Of a stretch of DNA of 12,893 bases, positions 5,628-12,843 are shown one piece after another. The notes beneath the pieces are model-generated. The model searched no databases. It was not told where the DNA came from and worked only from the letters and a program-made list of their open reading frames with translations. Each line of letters opens with the position of its first letter. The stretch's first letter is position 1. Position numbers and translations under genes: made by a program. Source of the DNA: an uncultured Johnsonella sp. (lineage in GTDB: Bacteria > Bacillota > Clostridia > Lachnospirales > Lachnospiraceae); contig CAJPUK010000055.1 in assembly GCA_905373785.1 (NCBI GenBank), positions 1-12,893 on the forward strand, read 5' to 3'.

Positions 5628-6560
5628 ATGACAAAGTATATTATAAACCGTTTTATACAACTTATTTTTATTATGCTGGTCGTATCTTTTCTTACTTTTT
5701 TTATCACGTCGATACTTCCGTCCGATCCGGTAACTATGAAGTATGAAAGTATGAATCAGCAGGTTTCAAAAGAAGTGATTGAAAAAGAAAGAGAAAAATT
5801 GGGGCTTAACAAGGGCTTTATGGAAAGGTATACTAATTGGCTTTTAGCTGCATTAAAAGGAGACTTCGGGACTTCTATCAAATATGCCGTTCCGGTTTCC
5901 GAAAAGTTAGGTCAGGCTATCCCCAATACGGTTAGTTTAGTATTTATTTCAATAATACTTACCATAATATTTTCACTCCTGTTTGGAATCTTATCGGCAG
6001 TACGGCATAATACCGTAGTCGACAACATTATCAGATTCATTTCATTTATAGGTATATCCATGCCGAGTTTCTGGCTTGGACTTTTGCTTATATACTGGTT
6101 TGCAATAAGGCTTAAGATACTGCCGACCTCAGGTATGGGAGAAGCAAAGCATATGGTTTTACCTGCGATTACGCTGTCAATATGGTCGATTTCGGCATAT
6201 GTAAGAAGAATAAGAGCAGGGCTTTTGGAAGAGATGAAGAAAAACTATGTTGTAGGACTTTTATCAAGAGGTGTTCCCTACAGGCGTATTATCCTCAATC
6301 ATGTACTTCCCAATTCTTTGATAGGAGTACTGACTATGTTTGCAATGACTATAGGAGGTATGCTTGGAGGAACTATAGTAGTGGAAAATATTTTCGCCTG
6401 GCAGGGTGTGGGCAAGCTTGCGATGGAGGCTATAAGCAATAGAGATTATCCTATAATACAGGCATATGTGGTCTGGATGGCTCTTATATATGTAGGAATA
6501 AATTTCCTGGTTGATATATTGCACAGATCTATAGACCCTCGTATGAGAATAGGAGGTTAG
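5628..6560 (+). CDS. ABC importer permease, NikB/DppB type, 310 aa
   Basis: First gene of the importer operon. It is an inner-membrane permease of the nickel/peptide class: transmembrane segment at 9-29, a conserved extracytoplasmic stretch with a KLGLNKGF..RYTNWL pattern (57-72) and GDFGTSI (78-84), and about five further membrane segments. The cytoplasmic coupling loop (YVVGLLSRGVPYRR, 207-220, then HVLPN) docks the ATPase. The C-terminal signature VENIFAWQGVGKL..RDYPIIQA (252-279) is highly typical. The length matches the family (~310). AAGGAG lies four bases before the ATG. The stop is one base before the next gene's ATG. Its 170-bp distance from the leader terminator leaves room for nothing else. 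Confidence 0.9.
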   Translation: MTKYIINRFIQLIFIMLVVSFLTFFITSILPSDPVTMKYESMNQQVSKEVIEKEREKLGLNKGFMERYTNWLLAALKGDFGTSIKYAVPVSEKLGQAIPNTVSLVFISIILTIIFSLLFGILSAVRHNTVVDNIIRFISFIGISMPSFWLGLLLIYWFAIRLKILPTSGMGEAKHMVLPAITLSIWSISAYVRRIRAGLLEEMKKNYVVGLLSRGVPYRRIILNHVLPNSLIGVLTMFAMTIGGMLGGTIVVENIFAWQGVGKLAMEAISNRDYPIIQAYVVWMALIYVGINFLVDILHRSIDPRMRIGG

Positions 6561-6561
6561 A

Positions 6562-7392
6562 ATGAGCATATATCTAAAAAGAGCATTAAGAAATAAGCAA
6601 TTCATGCTGCTTTTTACATTGGGCTTACTTATGATAATCGCAGTAGTATTTGCACAAAACTTTGCACCACATGACCCTTATAAGCAGTATTATGACCATA
6701 TACTGGAAAACAGCAGTGCAATGTTTCCGCTGGGAACGGATCAACTTGGAAGATGTGTGCTTTCAAGGCTGATGTATGCCGGTAAGACCTCGCTGCTTAC
6801 AGTATTTGCTATAGTAATTGTGAGTGCCTTGATAGGAAGTTTTATAGGAATAGCATCGGCTATGTCGGGCGGTATAGTTGACAGTATTATAATGAGATTT
6901 TTGGATATGCTTATGGCATTTCCGGGAATGGTTCTGATTATTGCCTTGGTTGCGGTATTCGGAGTGGGAGTATTTAATATATTTATAGCATTAATAGTTA
7001 CTTCCTGGGTATCCTATGCAAGGTTTACAAGGTCGGTAAGCATGAGTATTATAGGAAGTGACTTTATTCATGAGGCAAGGTTAGGAGGAGCTAATAATTT
7101 TAAGATCATGTATGCCTATATACTTCCCAATATATTGCCGCAAATGCTTGTACTTATGACACAGGACTTGGGAGATAAGCTCTTAACTTTGGCAAGTTTA
7201 TCCTTGCTGGGACTTGGAGCACAGCCGCCTCAACCTGAGTGGGGCTTTATGTTAAGTGAGGGTAAGCCTTTTATGCAGACCTGTTACTGGCTTTTGATCT
7301 ACCCCGGACTTATCATACTTATTAATGTAGTTATTTTTAATCTGTTAGGCGACAGCCTTAGAGATATATTAGATCCAAAATATGAAAACTAG
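6562..7392 (+). CDS. ABC importer permease, NikC/DppC type, 276 aa
   Basis: Partner permease that pairs with the gene at 5628. It has an N-terminal membrane segment (14-31), then the family mark FPLGTDQLGRCVLSRLMYAG (55-74), four to five more membrane segments, the coupling loop FIHEARLGGANNF (168-180) with YILPN, and SLLGLGAQPPQPEWG (214-228), characteristic of DppC/NikC proteins. AGGAGG at 6551-6556, inside the end of the preceding gene, gives a 5-base spacing to the ATG. The genes are separated by one base, so translation is probably coupled. Confidence 0.9.
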   Translation: MSIYLKRALRNKQFMLLFTLGLLMIIAVVFAQNFAPHDPYKQYYDHILENSSAMFPLGTDQLGRCVLSRLMYAGKTSLLTVFAIVIVSALIGSFIGIASAMSGGIVDSIIMRFLDMLMAFPGMVLIIALVAVFGVGVFNIFIALIVTSWVSYARFTRSVSMSIIGSDFIHEARLGGANNFKIMYAYILPNILPQMLVLMTQDLGDKLLTLASLSLLGLGAQPPQPEWGFMLSEGKPFMQTCYWLLIYPGLIILINVVIFNLLGDSLRDILDPKYEN

Positions 7393-7405
7393 GATGATGG
7401 TATTT

Positions 7406-8974
7406 ATGAAGAAGAGATTATTATGTTTTTTAGGTGCGGCAGCTTTGGCACTTGCACTTTCAGCGTGTTCAAGTAATAAAAGCACATCTGAAGCTGCGTC
7501 TGAAGGAGCATCAGATGTAGCACAAAGCTCTGCTGCGGCAGATACGGGTGCTAAAAAGCATATGAATACGGCAACTTTTTGGTTCGGAAGCGACCTTGAT
7601 CCGGCTAACGGCTGGAATGCATGGACACTTTCAAGAGCAGCTGTAGGTGAGAACCTTGCTACGGTTAATGAGAAGATGGAAATAGTTCCTCAGCTTTCAG
7701 ATACTTGGGAACTTGTAGATGATACTACATGGAAGTTTCATATCAGACAGGGTGTTAAGTTCAGTAACGGTAAAGATCTTACACCTGAGGATGTAAAAAA
7801 GAGTATAGAAAGAGCTGTAGCAAAGGATGAGAGGGCAAAGAGCAACGCCAAGCTTGCAAGCATGGAAGTTGACGGAGAGTATTTGATTTATAAGACTACG
7901 GAACCTTATGCTTCTTTGGTAGCCAATCTTACAGAGCCTTTATTCTGTATTATAGATACAGATCAGGCTGAGACGGATATACCTAACGGACCTATATGTA
8001 CGGGACCTTATAAGGTTACCTCTTTTACCCCGGATGTAGAGATACAGCTTGCTAAAAACGAGTATTACTGGGACGGTGATGTGGCACTTGATACTTATAC
8101 CTTAAAGGATATAGAGGATGATGATACCAGACTTGCAGCTTTGCAGTCGGGAGAGCTTGATATGGCACAGAGCATAAGTGCTACAGGAATTACTATTTTA
8201 AGTTCAGCAGGAGGTTATACGGTTACAGAGCTTCCATCACTCAGAGTTGAGTACCTGTGTCTTAATCATAAGCATGAATTCTTATCAGACATACATGTAA
8301 GAAAGGCATTTTCATATGCAATAGACAGAGATACTTTGACAAGTATTAAAAGAGGTGAAGCTGCCGGAGCGGTATTCCCGGCTATAGCAGGATATAACTA
8401 CGATAAGCTTGATTTACAAAAGTATAACCTGGAACAGGCTAAGAAAGAACTTGCAGAAGCAGGATTTGCAGATACGGACGGAGACGGTATCTTGGAAAAG
8501 GACGGAAAGAAGCTTTCATTTACACTTCCTATACCAAAGGCTAACCCTGTAGCGGAGTTTATAAAAGAGCAGCTTAAAGTTGTCGGTATAGATGTAGAGA
8601 TACAGCTTTTGGAAAATATCAATGAATTAAGAGAGCAGCAGGACTTTGACTTACTTTTACTTAACTATGTAACTGCTACTACAGGAGATCCCAAGCGTTT
8701 CCTTGAGCAAAACTACACAACTAACGGAACAGATAACTTCGGTCATTATTCAAATCCTGAGTTTGACAAGATAGTAGGAGAACTTGTATCTACTTTTGAT
8801 GCTAATAAAAGGCTTGAACTTGTAACTCAGGCACAGCAGATATTAAATGAAGATGTAGCAAATATTTATCTTTTAACAACTAATAACAATACCGTATCTA
8901 AAGACAGTGTAAAGAAAGTAACGGTATTTCCTATAGATTATTATTTCATGACAAAGGATGTAACAATTGAATAA
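7406..8974 (+). CDS. ABC importer substrate-binding lipoprotein (SBP_bac_5, NikA-like), 522 aa
   Basis: The receptor has a lipoprotein signal (MKKRLLCFLGAAALALALSAC) with lipobox LSAC and lipidated Cys21, then a Ser/Ala-rich tether. The body follows the type-5 solute-binding pattern: DLDPANGWNAW, LSDTWELVDDTTWKFHIRQG, VKFSNGKDLTPEDVK, CTGPYKV, YYWDG, LQSGELDMAQ, VRKAFSYAIDRDTL. Length is as expected. The GWNAW..R..VGENL segment near the mature N terminus resembles nickel/metal-type receptors of Firmicutes more than oligopeptide receptors (from memory, tentative). An in-frame ATG at 7382 would add eight residues before the KKR and overlap the previous stop. I prefer 7406 because it gives a normal signal peptide; the ribosome-binding site is weak for either. 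The receptor sits third in the operon, between permeases and ATPases. Confidence 0.88.
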   Translation: MKKRLLCFLGAAALALALSACSSNKSTSEAASEGASDVAQSSAAADTGAKKHMNTATFWFGSDLDPANGWNAWTLSRAAVGENLATVNEKMEIVPQLSDTWELVDDTTWKFHIRQGVKFSNGKDLTPEDVKKSIERAVAKDERAKSNAKLASMEVDGEYLIYKTTEPYASLVANLTEPLFCIIDTDQAETDIPNGPICTGPYKVTSFTPDVEIQLAKNEYYWDGDVALDTYTLKDIEDDDTRLAALQSGELDMAQSISATGITILSSAGGYTVTELPSLRVEYLCLNHKHEFLSDIHVRKAFSYAIDRDTLTSIKRGEAAGAVFPAIAGYNYDKLDLQKYNLEQAKKELAEAGFADTDGDGILEKDGKKLSFTLPIPKANPVAEFIKEQLKVVGIDVEIQLLENINELREQQDFDLLLLNYVTATTGDPKRFLEQNYTTNGTDNFGHYSNPEFDKIVGELVSTFDANKRLELVTQAQQILNEDVANIYLLTTNNNTVSKDSVKKVTVFPIDYYFMTKDVTIE

Positions 8975-9788
8975 TGATAAGATATTAGAAATAAAAGACT
9001 TAAATATAAGTTATAGGCAAAAACAGGCTGCCGTATCTAATCTTTCCCTTTCTATAAGAAGGGGAGAGATCTTAACTATAGTAGGAGAGAGCGGCAGCGG
9101 TAAAAGCAGCCTTATACACGCTATTTTAGGGCTTTTACCTGCAAGTGTAAGTATCAGCGGAACTATAGTCTATAAGGAGAAGTATGTACTTAAGGACTTT
9201 GACGATAAGCTAAGAAAAGAAATATCGGGAAAAGAGATAGCCATGGTATTTCAGGATAGCCTAAGTCATCTTGATCCGATTAAAAAAATTGCTTATCAAT
9301 ATGATGAATTTATATTAGCCCATGAAAAGCTTACTAAGGAAGAGTGCAGGAAACTGGAAAGAGAAAGTCTTAAGAAACTCGGCTTTGATGATGCAAACAG
9401 GATACTTAATTCCTATCCTTTTGAACTTAGCGGCGGTATGCAGCAAAGAGTCGGTATAGCCATGGCACTTACCTTCAATCCGGCACTTTTACTTGCAGAC
9501 GAGCCTACCTCAGCCTTGGATGTAACCTTGCAGGTGCAGGTGGTGGAAGAACTTTTAAGGCTGTCTAAGGATTTTAATACGGCAATGATCATAGTTACTC
9601 ACAACATGGGTGTTGCCGCTCATATATCCGATAATATAGCTGTTATGAAAGACGGCAAGATGATAGAGTACGGCAGCAAGGAAGAAGTTATAAAAAGTCC
9701 CAAGACGGAGTATACAAAAAAACTTATAGAAGCCATACCTAAACTCGAAGACATAAGGTTTGCCGACAGAAAGAGCGAGGTTGTGTGA
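8967..9788 (+). CDS. ABC importer ATPase, NikD/DppD type, 273 aa
   Basis: All motifs of an active ATPase are present: Walker A GESGSGKSS (40-48), Q-loop Q96, signature LSGGM (154-158), Walker B LLLADEP (174-180) and switch His212 in VTHNM. At 273 residues it lacks the long C-terminal extension of DppD/OppD-type ATPases (~330 aa) and is closer to short NikD proteins (~255). Start is TTG: AAAGGA at 8953-8958 is eight bases upstream, and the frame overlaps the receptor's end by eight bases, indicating coupled translation. No in-frame ATG lies near it. Confidence 0.9.
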   Translation: MNNDKILEIKDLNISYRQKQAAVSNLSLSIRRGEILTIVGESGSGKSSLIHAILGLLPASVSISGTIVYKEKYVLKDFDDKLRKEISGKEIAMVFQDSLSHLDPIKKIAYQYDEFILAHEKLTKEECRKLERESLKKLGFDDANRILNSYPFELSGGMQQRVGIAMALTFNPALLLADEPTSALDVTLQVQVVEELLRLSKDFNTAMIIVTHNMGVAAHISDNIAVMKDGKMIEYGSKEEVIKSPKTEYTKKLIEAIPKLEDIRFADRKSEVV

Positions 9789-9789
9789 T

Positions 9790-10545
9790 ATGGAAAATGT
9801 ACTTGCTATAAAGAATTTGTCTAAAAACTTTAACAAGGTCAAGGCTTTAGATGATGTAAGTTTCGAGCTTAAAAAGGGCGAGATACTTGGCATAGTGGGA
9901 GAAAGCGGCAGCGGAAAAAGTACATTGGCTAAGGTAATTACACGCATAGTAAAACCGGATGGCGGAAATATTTTATTTAAAGGAGAGGATTTTACAAAGC
10001 TTAATAGTGCGAAGTTAAGGGAATACAGAAAAAATGTGCAAATGGTATTCCAAAATCCTAACTCAACCTTCAGTCCGAGAATGAACATAGGTGATTTTTT
10101 GTGCGAGGGTATGCTTAATTTTAAACTTGCAAGCAAGAAAGAGGCATTAAAAAAGGCTAAGGAATACTTGGAGCTTGTAAAACTTCCTACCGATATTATG
10201 GAAAGACTGCCGCATCAGCTTAGCGGAGGACAGCTTCAAAGAGTGGTTATAGCCAGAGCCTTGACGCTAAGTCCGGAAGTACTTATCTATGATGAGGCGA
10301 CTGCTGCCCTGGATGTGTCAGTCCAGCAGGATGTGCTTAAACTTATGTATGATTTGAGAAAATCCTGTGACAACTCCGTTATCTTTATCTGCCATGACCT
10401 TGCGGCAGTAAGGCTGGTAGCGGATAGAATTATAGTAATGTATAACGGTAAGATAGTTGAAATAGTAGACAGCAAGAATCTGCTAAGTGAGTCTAAGGAA
10501 GAGTATACTAAAAAACTGCTTGGCTCGGTGTTTGAGGTAAAGTAG
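9790..10545 (+). CDS. ABC importer ATPase, NikE/DppF type, 251 aa
   Basis: Second ATPase of the heterodimer and last gene of the operon. Walker A is GESGSGKST (37-45), Q88 lies in VFQNPNSTFSP, signature LSGGQ is at 144-148, Walker B ends in YDEA (167-170) and the switch residue is His202 in ICHDL. The usual DEPTSALD is DEATAALD here. The Ala after DE also occurs in E. coli NikE as I recall it, so this leans towards the nickel branch. The short length (251) also fits NikE (~268) rather than DppF (~330). I use the ATG at 9790, one base after the preceding stop, with GCGAGG nine bases upstream; an in-frame TTG at 9760 lacks support. The transcript should end at the hairpin at 10669. Confidence 0.9.
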   Translation: MENVLAIKNLSKNFNKVKALDDVSFELKKGEILGIVGESGSGKSTLAKVITRIVKPDGGNILFKGEDFTKLNSAKLREYRKNVQMVFQNPNSTFSPRMNIGDFLCEGMLNFKLASKKEALKKAKEYLELVKLPTDIMERLPHQLSGGQLQRVVIARALTLSPEVLIYDEATAALDVSVQQDVLKLMYDLRKSCDNSVIFICHDLAAVRLVADRIIVMYNGKIVEIVDSKNLLSESKEEYTKKLLGSVFEVK

Positions 10546-10574
10546 TAAAATATTTATTGTCTGAGCATAATTTG

Positions 10575-10618
10575 AGAGCTTGGTAAGGGTGAATTTAATG
10601 ACGTTTTTACTAAGCTCT
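10575..10618. other. Stem-loop downstream of the importer operon
   Basis: AGAGCTTGGTAA (10575-10586) pairs with TTACTAAGCTCT (10607-10618) with one G-U pair and a 20-nt loop. No clear T-run follows. It precedes the real terminator by 50 bases and may protect the 3' end of the mRNA. Confidence 0.4.
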
Positions 10619-10668
10619 GATTTTGTAAGAACTAATGACAGGCAGTTTGATTAAATCGAAAATTATAC

Positions 10669-10707
10669 AAAAGCTGTAAAATTCTGCGTTGAATTTTACA
10701 GCTTTTT
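10669..10707 (+). terminator. Intrinsic terminator of the importer operon
   Basis: A 16-bp perfect inverted repeat (AAAAGCTGTAAAATTC at 10669-10684, GAATTTTACAGCTTTT at 10691-10706) with a six-base loop TGCGTT and a terminal T-run. The symmetrical A-run on the left would allow termination of minus-strand transcription too, though no gene ends there from the right. Confidence 0.85.
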
Positions 10708-10771
10708 ATATATAACTCAAACTCCTCACACTCAAAACTAATTTTAAGTATGGGAAGTTTGAGATAAAAAA

Positions 10772-10897
10772 ATGGCAAAGTATAATACCAAACACAACAT
10801 TTTGAGAGGTGAAAACAGATATAAGGCTAAAATCCGCTTTTGCCCCTTTCACGGTGGAAATAAACTTTTCACTTCACTTTATATTAAATCTCCTTAA
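10772..10897 (+). CDS. Possible small protein, 41 aa
   Basis: An ATG-to-TAA frame encodes a basic protein starting MAKYNTKHNILRGENRYKAK and ending FTSLYIKSP, with a Cys-Pro-Phe-His-Gly-Gly stretch in the middle. The only candidate ribosome-binding site (GGGAAG) is too far upstream. The frame ends just before the promoter of the next gene. The composition is protein-like, but evidence for expression is thin; it may be chance or the relic of a longer gene. Confidence 0.25.
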   Translation: MAKYNTKHNILRGENRYKAKIRFCPFHGGNKLFTSLYIKSP

Positions 10898-10902
10898 TAT
10901 AC

Positions 10903-10931
10903 TGGAAAAAAACAAATAATTTATGTATAAT
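10903..10931 (+). promoter_or_regulatory. Probable promoter of the protease/glycosyltransferase pair
   Basis: A perfect TATAAT (10926-10931) is preceded at 17 bases by TGGAAA, a 4-of-6 match to TTGACA. Transcription would begin near 10938. That leaves no room for a ribosome-binding site before the GTG at 10946 and favours the TTG start at 10979. Confidence 0.5.
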
Positions 10932-10978
10932 AAGCTATCGTATTAGTGATCAATTCAATACGGATCGTGAGGTGGATT

Positions 10979-11779
10979 TTGAAGAAGATATTGTATACAG
11001 TGTGGGACTGTATATATCCTGTTGCAACATATTTACTTATAACGTCACTTGTATTCCTGTTGCCGACTTTTTTTGGAAAGGCAGATACTTTACCACCCGT
11101 GCTTGACTTTAACAATGCTATGATAATCAATTCTATTGCTGCAATAATACTTATATTCATATGGGTTGGTATTATTTGTATAAGTAAGACGAGTGAGAAA
11201 AAAGAGCCTATAGGAATGGCGGCACTTGTTTCCACAGAGCTTAAGGACTATATTTTTATAGCCTGGCTTGCTATAAGTCTTGGAACCTGTCTTAGCATAG
11301 CAGTATCGATATTTGGTATAAGTGCAGAGGATGAGGCATTTAAACAGGTGAGTGAGCTTATAGAAAGCCAACCTTTTTGGCTTAAAATTGCAAGTGTGGG
11401 AATTATAATACCTATACAGGAAGAGCTTATGTATAGAGGACTTATATATAAGAATATAGAGCAAAGATATGATCACATCAAGGCGGCGGTTATTTCAGCT
11501 ACGGTATTTGCTGTGATGCATATGAATCTAAGTCAGGGAATTTATGCTTTTTTGATGGGATTGGTAATGGCTTTTATATACCAAAAAACTAAGAATATAT
11601 ATGCTTGCATTACATTTCATTGCAGTGCCAATATTTTTGCAGTATTTGTAAGTACGAATACGGTAAAAGGCTTCCTTATGGAAAATGCATATGTAATACC
11701 GGCAGTATTGTTATGTATGCTTGCAAGTTCATATGTTGTTATTCTGTATTTACATAAAGAATATAGGAGGAATGTTTAG
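10979..11779 (+). CDS. CPBP-family intramembrane metalloprotease, 266 aa
   Basis: A membrane protein with all three CPBP/Abi motifs in order: EELMYR (residues 148-153), FAVMH (177-181) and HCSAN (214-218). These supply the Glu and His residues thought to bind the catalytic metal in this family, which includes prenyl-CAAX protease-like enzymes and bacteriocin-immunity or maturation proteins. Hydrophobic segments lie near 15-32, 48-68, 93-112 and across the catalytic half. I choose the TTG at 10979 (MKKILYTVW...), because GAGGTG lies just upstream at 10969-10974 and the putative promoter is too close to the GTG at 10946. The spacing of about four bases is on the short side. The substrate is unknown. 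The gene is followed after one base by a glycosyltransferase, so they are almost certainly cotranscribed. No bacteriocin precursor is seen beside it. Confidence 0.82.
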   Translation: MKKILYTVWDCIYPVATYLLITSLVFLLPTFFGKADTLPPVLDFNNAMIINSIAAIILIFIWVGIICISKTSEKKEPIGMAALVSTELKDYIFIAWLAISLGTCLSIAVSIFGISAEDEAFKQVSELIESQPFWLKIASVGIIIPIQEELMYRGLIYKNIEQRYDHIKAAVISATVFAVMHMNLSQGIYAFLMGLVMAFIYQKTKNIYACITFHCSANIFAVFVSTNTVKGFLMENAYVIPAVLLCMLASSYVVILYLHKEYRRNV

Positions 11780-11780
11780 C

Positions 11781-12803
11781 GTGAAATTATTAAGTGTTGC
11801 TATACCTTGTTATAACTCGGCAGCCTATATGAGAAAATGTATAGACTCTGTACTTAAGGGTGGCGAAGATGTTGAAATATTTATAGTAAATGACGGTTCA
11901 TTTAAAGATGATACAAAAGAAATAGCTGATTGGTATGAGAAAGAATATCCTACTGTTTGCAAAGCCATACACCAGGAAAATGGAGGACACGGTGCGGCTG
12001 TAATGGCAGGACTCAGGGCTGCAAGCGGTATGTTTTTCAAGGTTGTAGACTCTGATGACTGGTTGGATGAAGCTTCCTATATGAAGATACTTGATAAACT
12101 TAGGTTCTTTGCAAATGAGTCCGATACACAGCTTGACATGATGATAAGCAACTATGTATACGAAAAAGAAGGTGCTACGCATAAGAGGGTAATGAGTTAC
12201 AAAAGAGCCATTCCGACTGAAAGAATACTTACATGGGATGAGATAGGACATTTTCTTCCCGGACAGTATATACTTATGCATTCGGTAATATACAGAAGAC
12301 AGATGCTTATTGACTGTGGGCTTGAACTTCCTAAACATACTTTCTATGTAGATAATATCTTTGTATATACACCCCTTCCCTATGTGAAGAATCTGTATTA
12401 TTTGGATGTGAATTTCTACAGATATTTTATAGGAAGAAATGACCAATCGGTCAATGAAGCTGTTATGATAGGAAGAATAGATCAACAGCTTAAGATTACC
12501 AAGATTATGTTGGATGCACATGATCTGTATAAGATAAAGAGCAGAAAGCTCAGAAGGTATATGATACTTTATATAGAAATAATGATGGTTGTCTGCTCAA
12601 TACTTGCAATAAAATCGGGAACAAAAGAAAACCTGCAAAAGAAAAAAGAAATCTGGGCGCATCTTAAAAAGCACAACTTAAGACTGTATATGAGAATCAG
12701 ATGGGGATTTTTGGGACAGAGTATGAATCTTCCGGGTAAGGCAGGAAGACAGGTATCTATAATGGGATATAAGATTACCCAGAAGTTCTATGGATTTAAC
12801 TAG
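11781..12803 (+). CDS. Family-2 glycosyltransferase, 340 aa
   Basis: The N terminus is a GT-A fold of the GT2 family: LSVAIPCYNSAAYMRKCIDS (4-23), nucleotide-sugar-binding VNDGS (36-40), ENGGHGAAVMAGL (66-78) and a DxD-type metal site in VDSDDWLD (89-96). The C-terminal ~140 residues contain a hydrophobic helix (YMILYIEIMMVVCSILAI) and many Lys/Arg, suggesting contact with the membrane. Such enzymes add sugars to wall or membrane polymers or to exopolysaccharide; donor and acceptor cannot be told. Start choice: GTG at 11781 follows the protease stop (TAG 11777-11779) by one base and has AGGAGG 10 bases upstream, giving the usual MKLLSVAIPCYN start. The ATG at 11772 is only one base from the AGGAGG, too close to use it. 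Confidence 0.85.
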   Translation: MKLLSVAIPCYNSAAYMRKCIDSVLKGGEDVEIFIVNDGSFKDDTKEIADWYEKEYPTVCKAIHQENGGHGAAVMAGLRAASGMFFKVVDSDDWLDEASYMKILDKLRFFANESDTQLDMMISNYVYEKEGATHKRVMSYKRAIPTERILTWDEIGHFLPGQYILMHSVIYRRQMLIDCGLELPKHTFYVDNIFVYTPLPYVKNLYYLDVNFYRYFIGRNDQSVNEAVMIGRIDQQLKITKIMLDAHDLYKIKSRKLRRYMILYIEIMMVVCSILAIKSGTKENLQKKKEIWAHLKKHNLRLYMRIRWGFLGQSMNLPGKAGRQVSIMGYKITQKFYGFN

Positions 12804-12806
12804 TGC

Positions 12807-12843
12807 TTACAGTTCAGGTAGGTTATTTATCTTCGTCAAAAAC
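12807..12843 (-). repeat. Palindromic intergenic repeat, copy C (inverted, truncated)
   Basis: Read on the minus strand, this matches the right half of copies A and B: TTTTTGACGAAGATAAATAA, then CCT and GAACTGTAA. The match runs from the AACTGTAA flank through the right arm and stops in the T-rich loop at ~12843; the other arm is missing. It begins four bases after the glycosyltransferase stop, just as copy A begins at a stop codon. Confidence 0.65.

Noticed and set aside
6182..6605. Additional open frames on both strands inside the permease genes.
   Set aside because: They overlap strongly supported family genes, have no ribosome-binding sites and encode compositionally odd peptides; they are shadows.
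9555..10136. 193-codon minus-strand frame across the two ATPase genes.
   Set aside because: The plus-strand frames carry full sets of ABC ATPase motifs over the same bases; the antisense frame has no start signals or recognisable domain.
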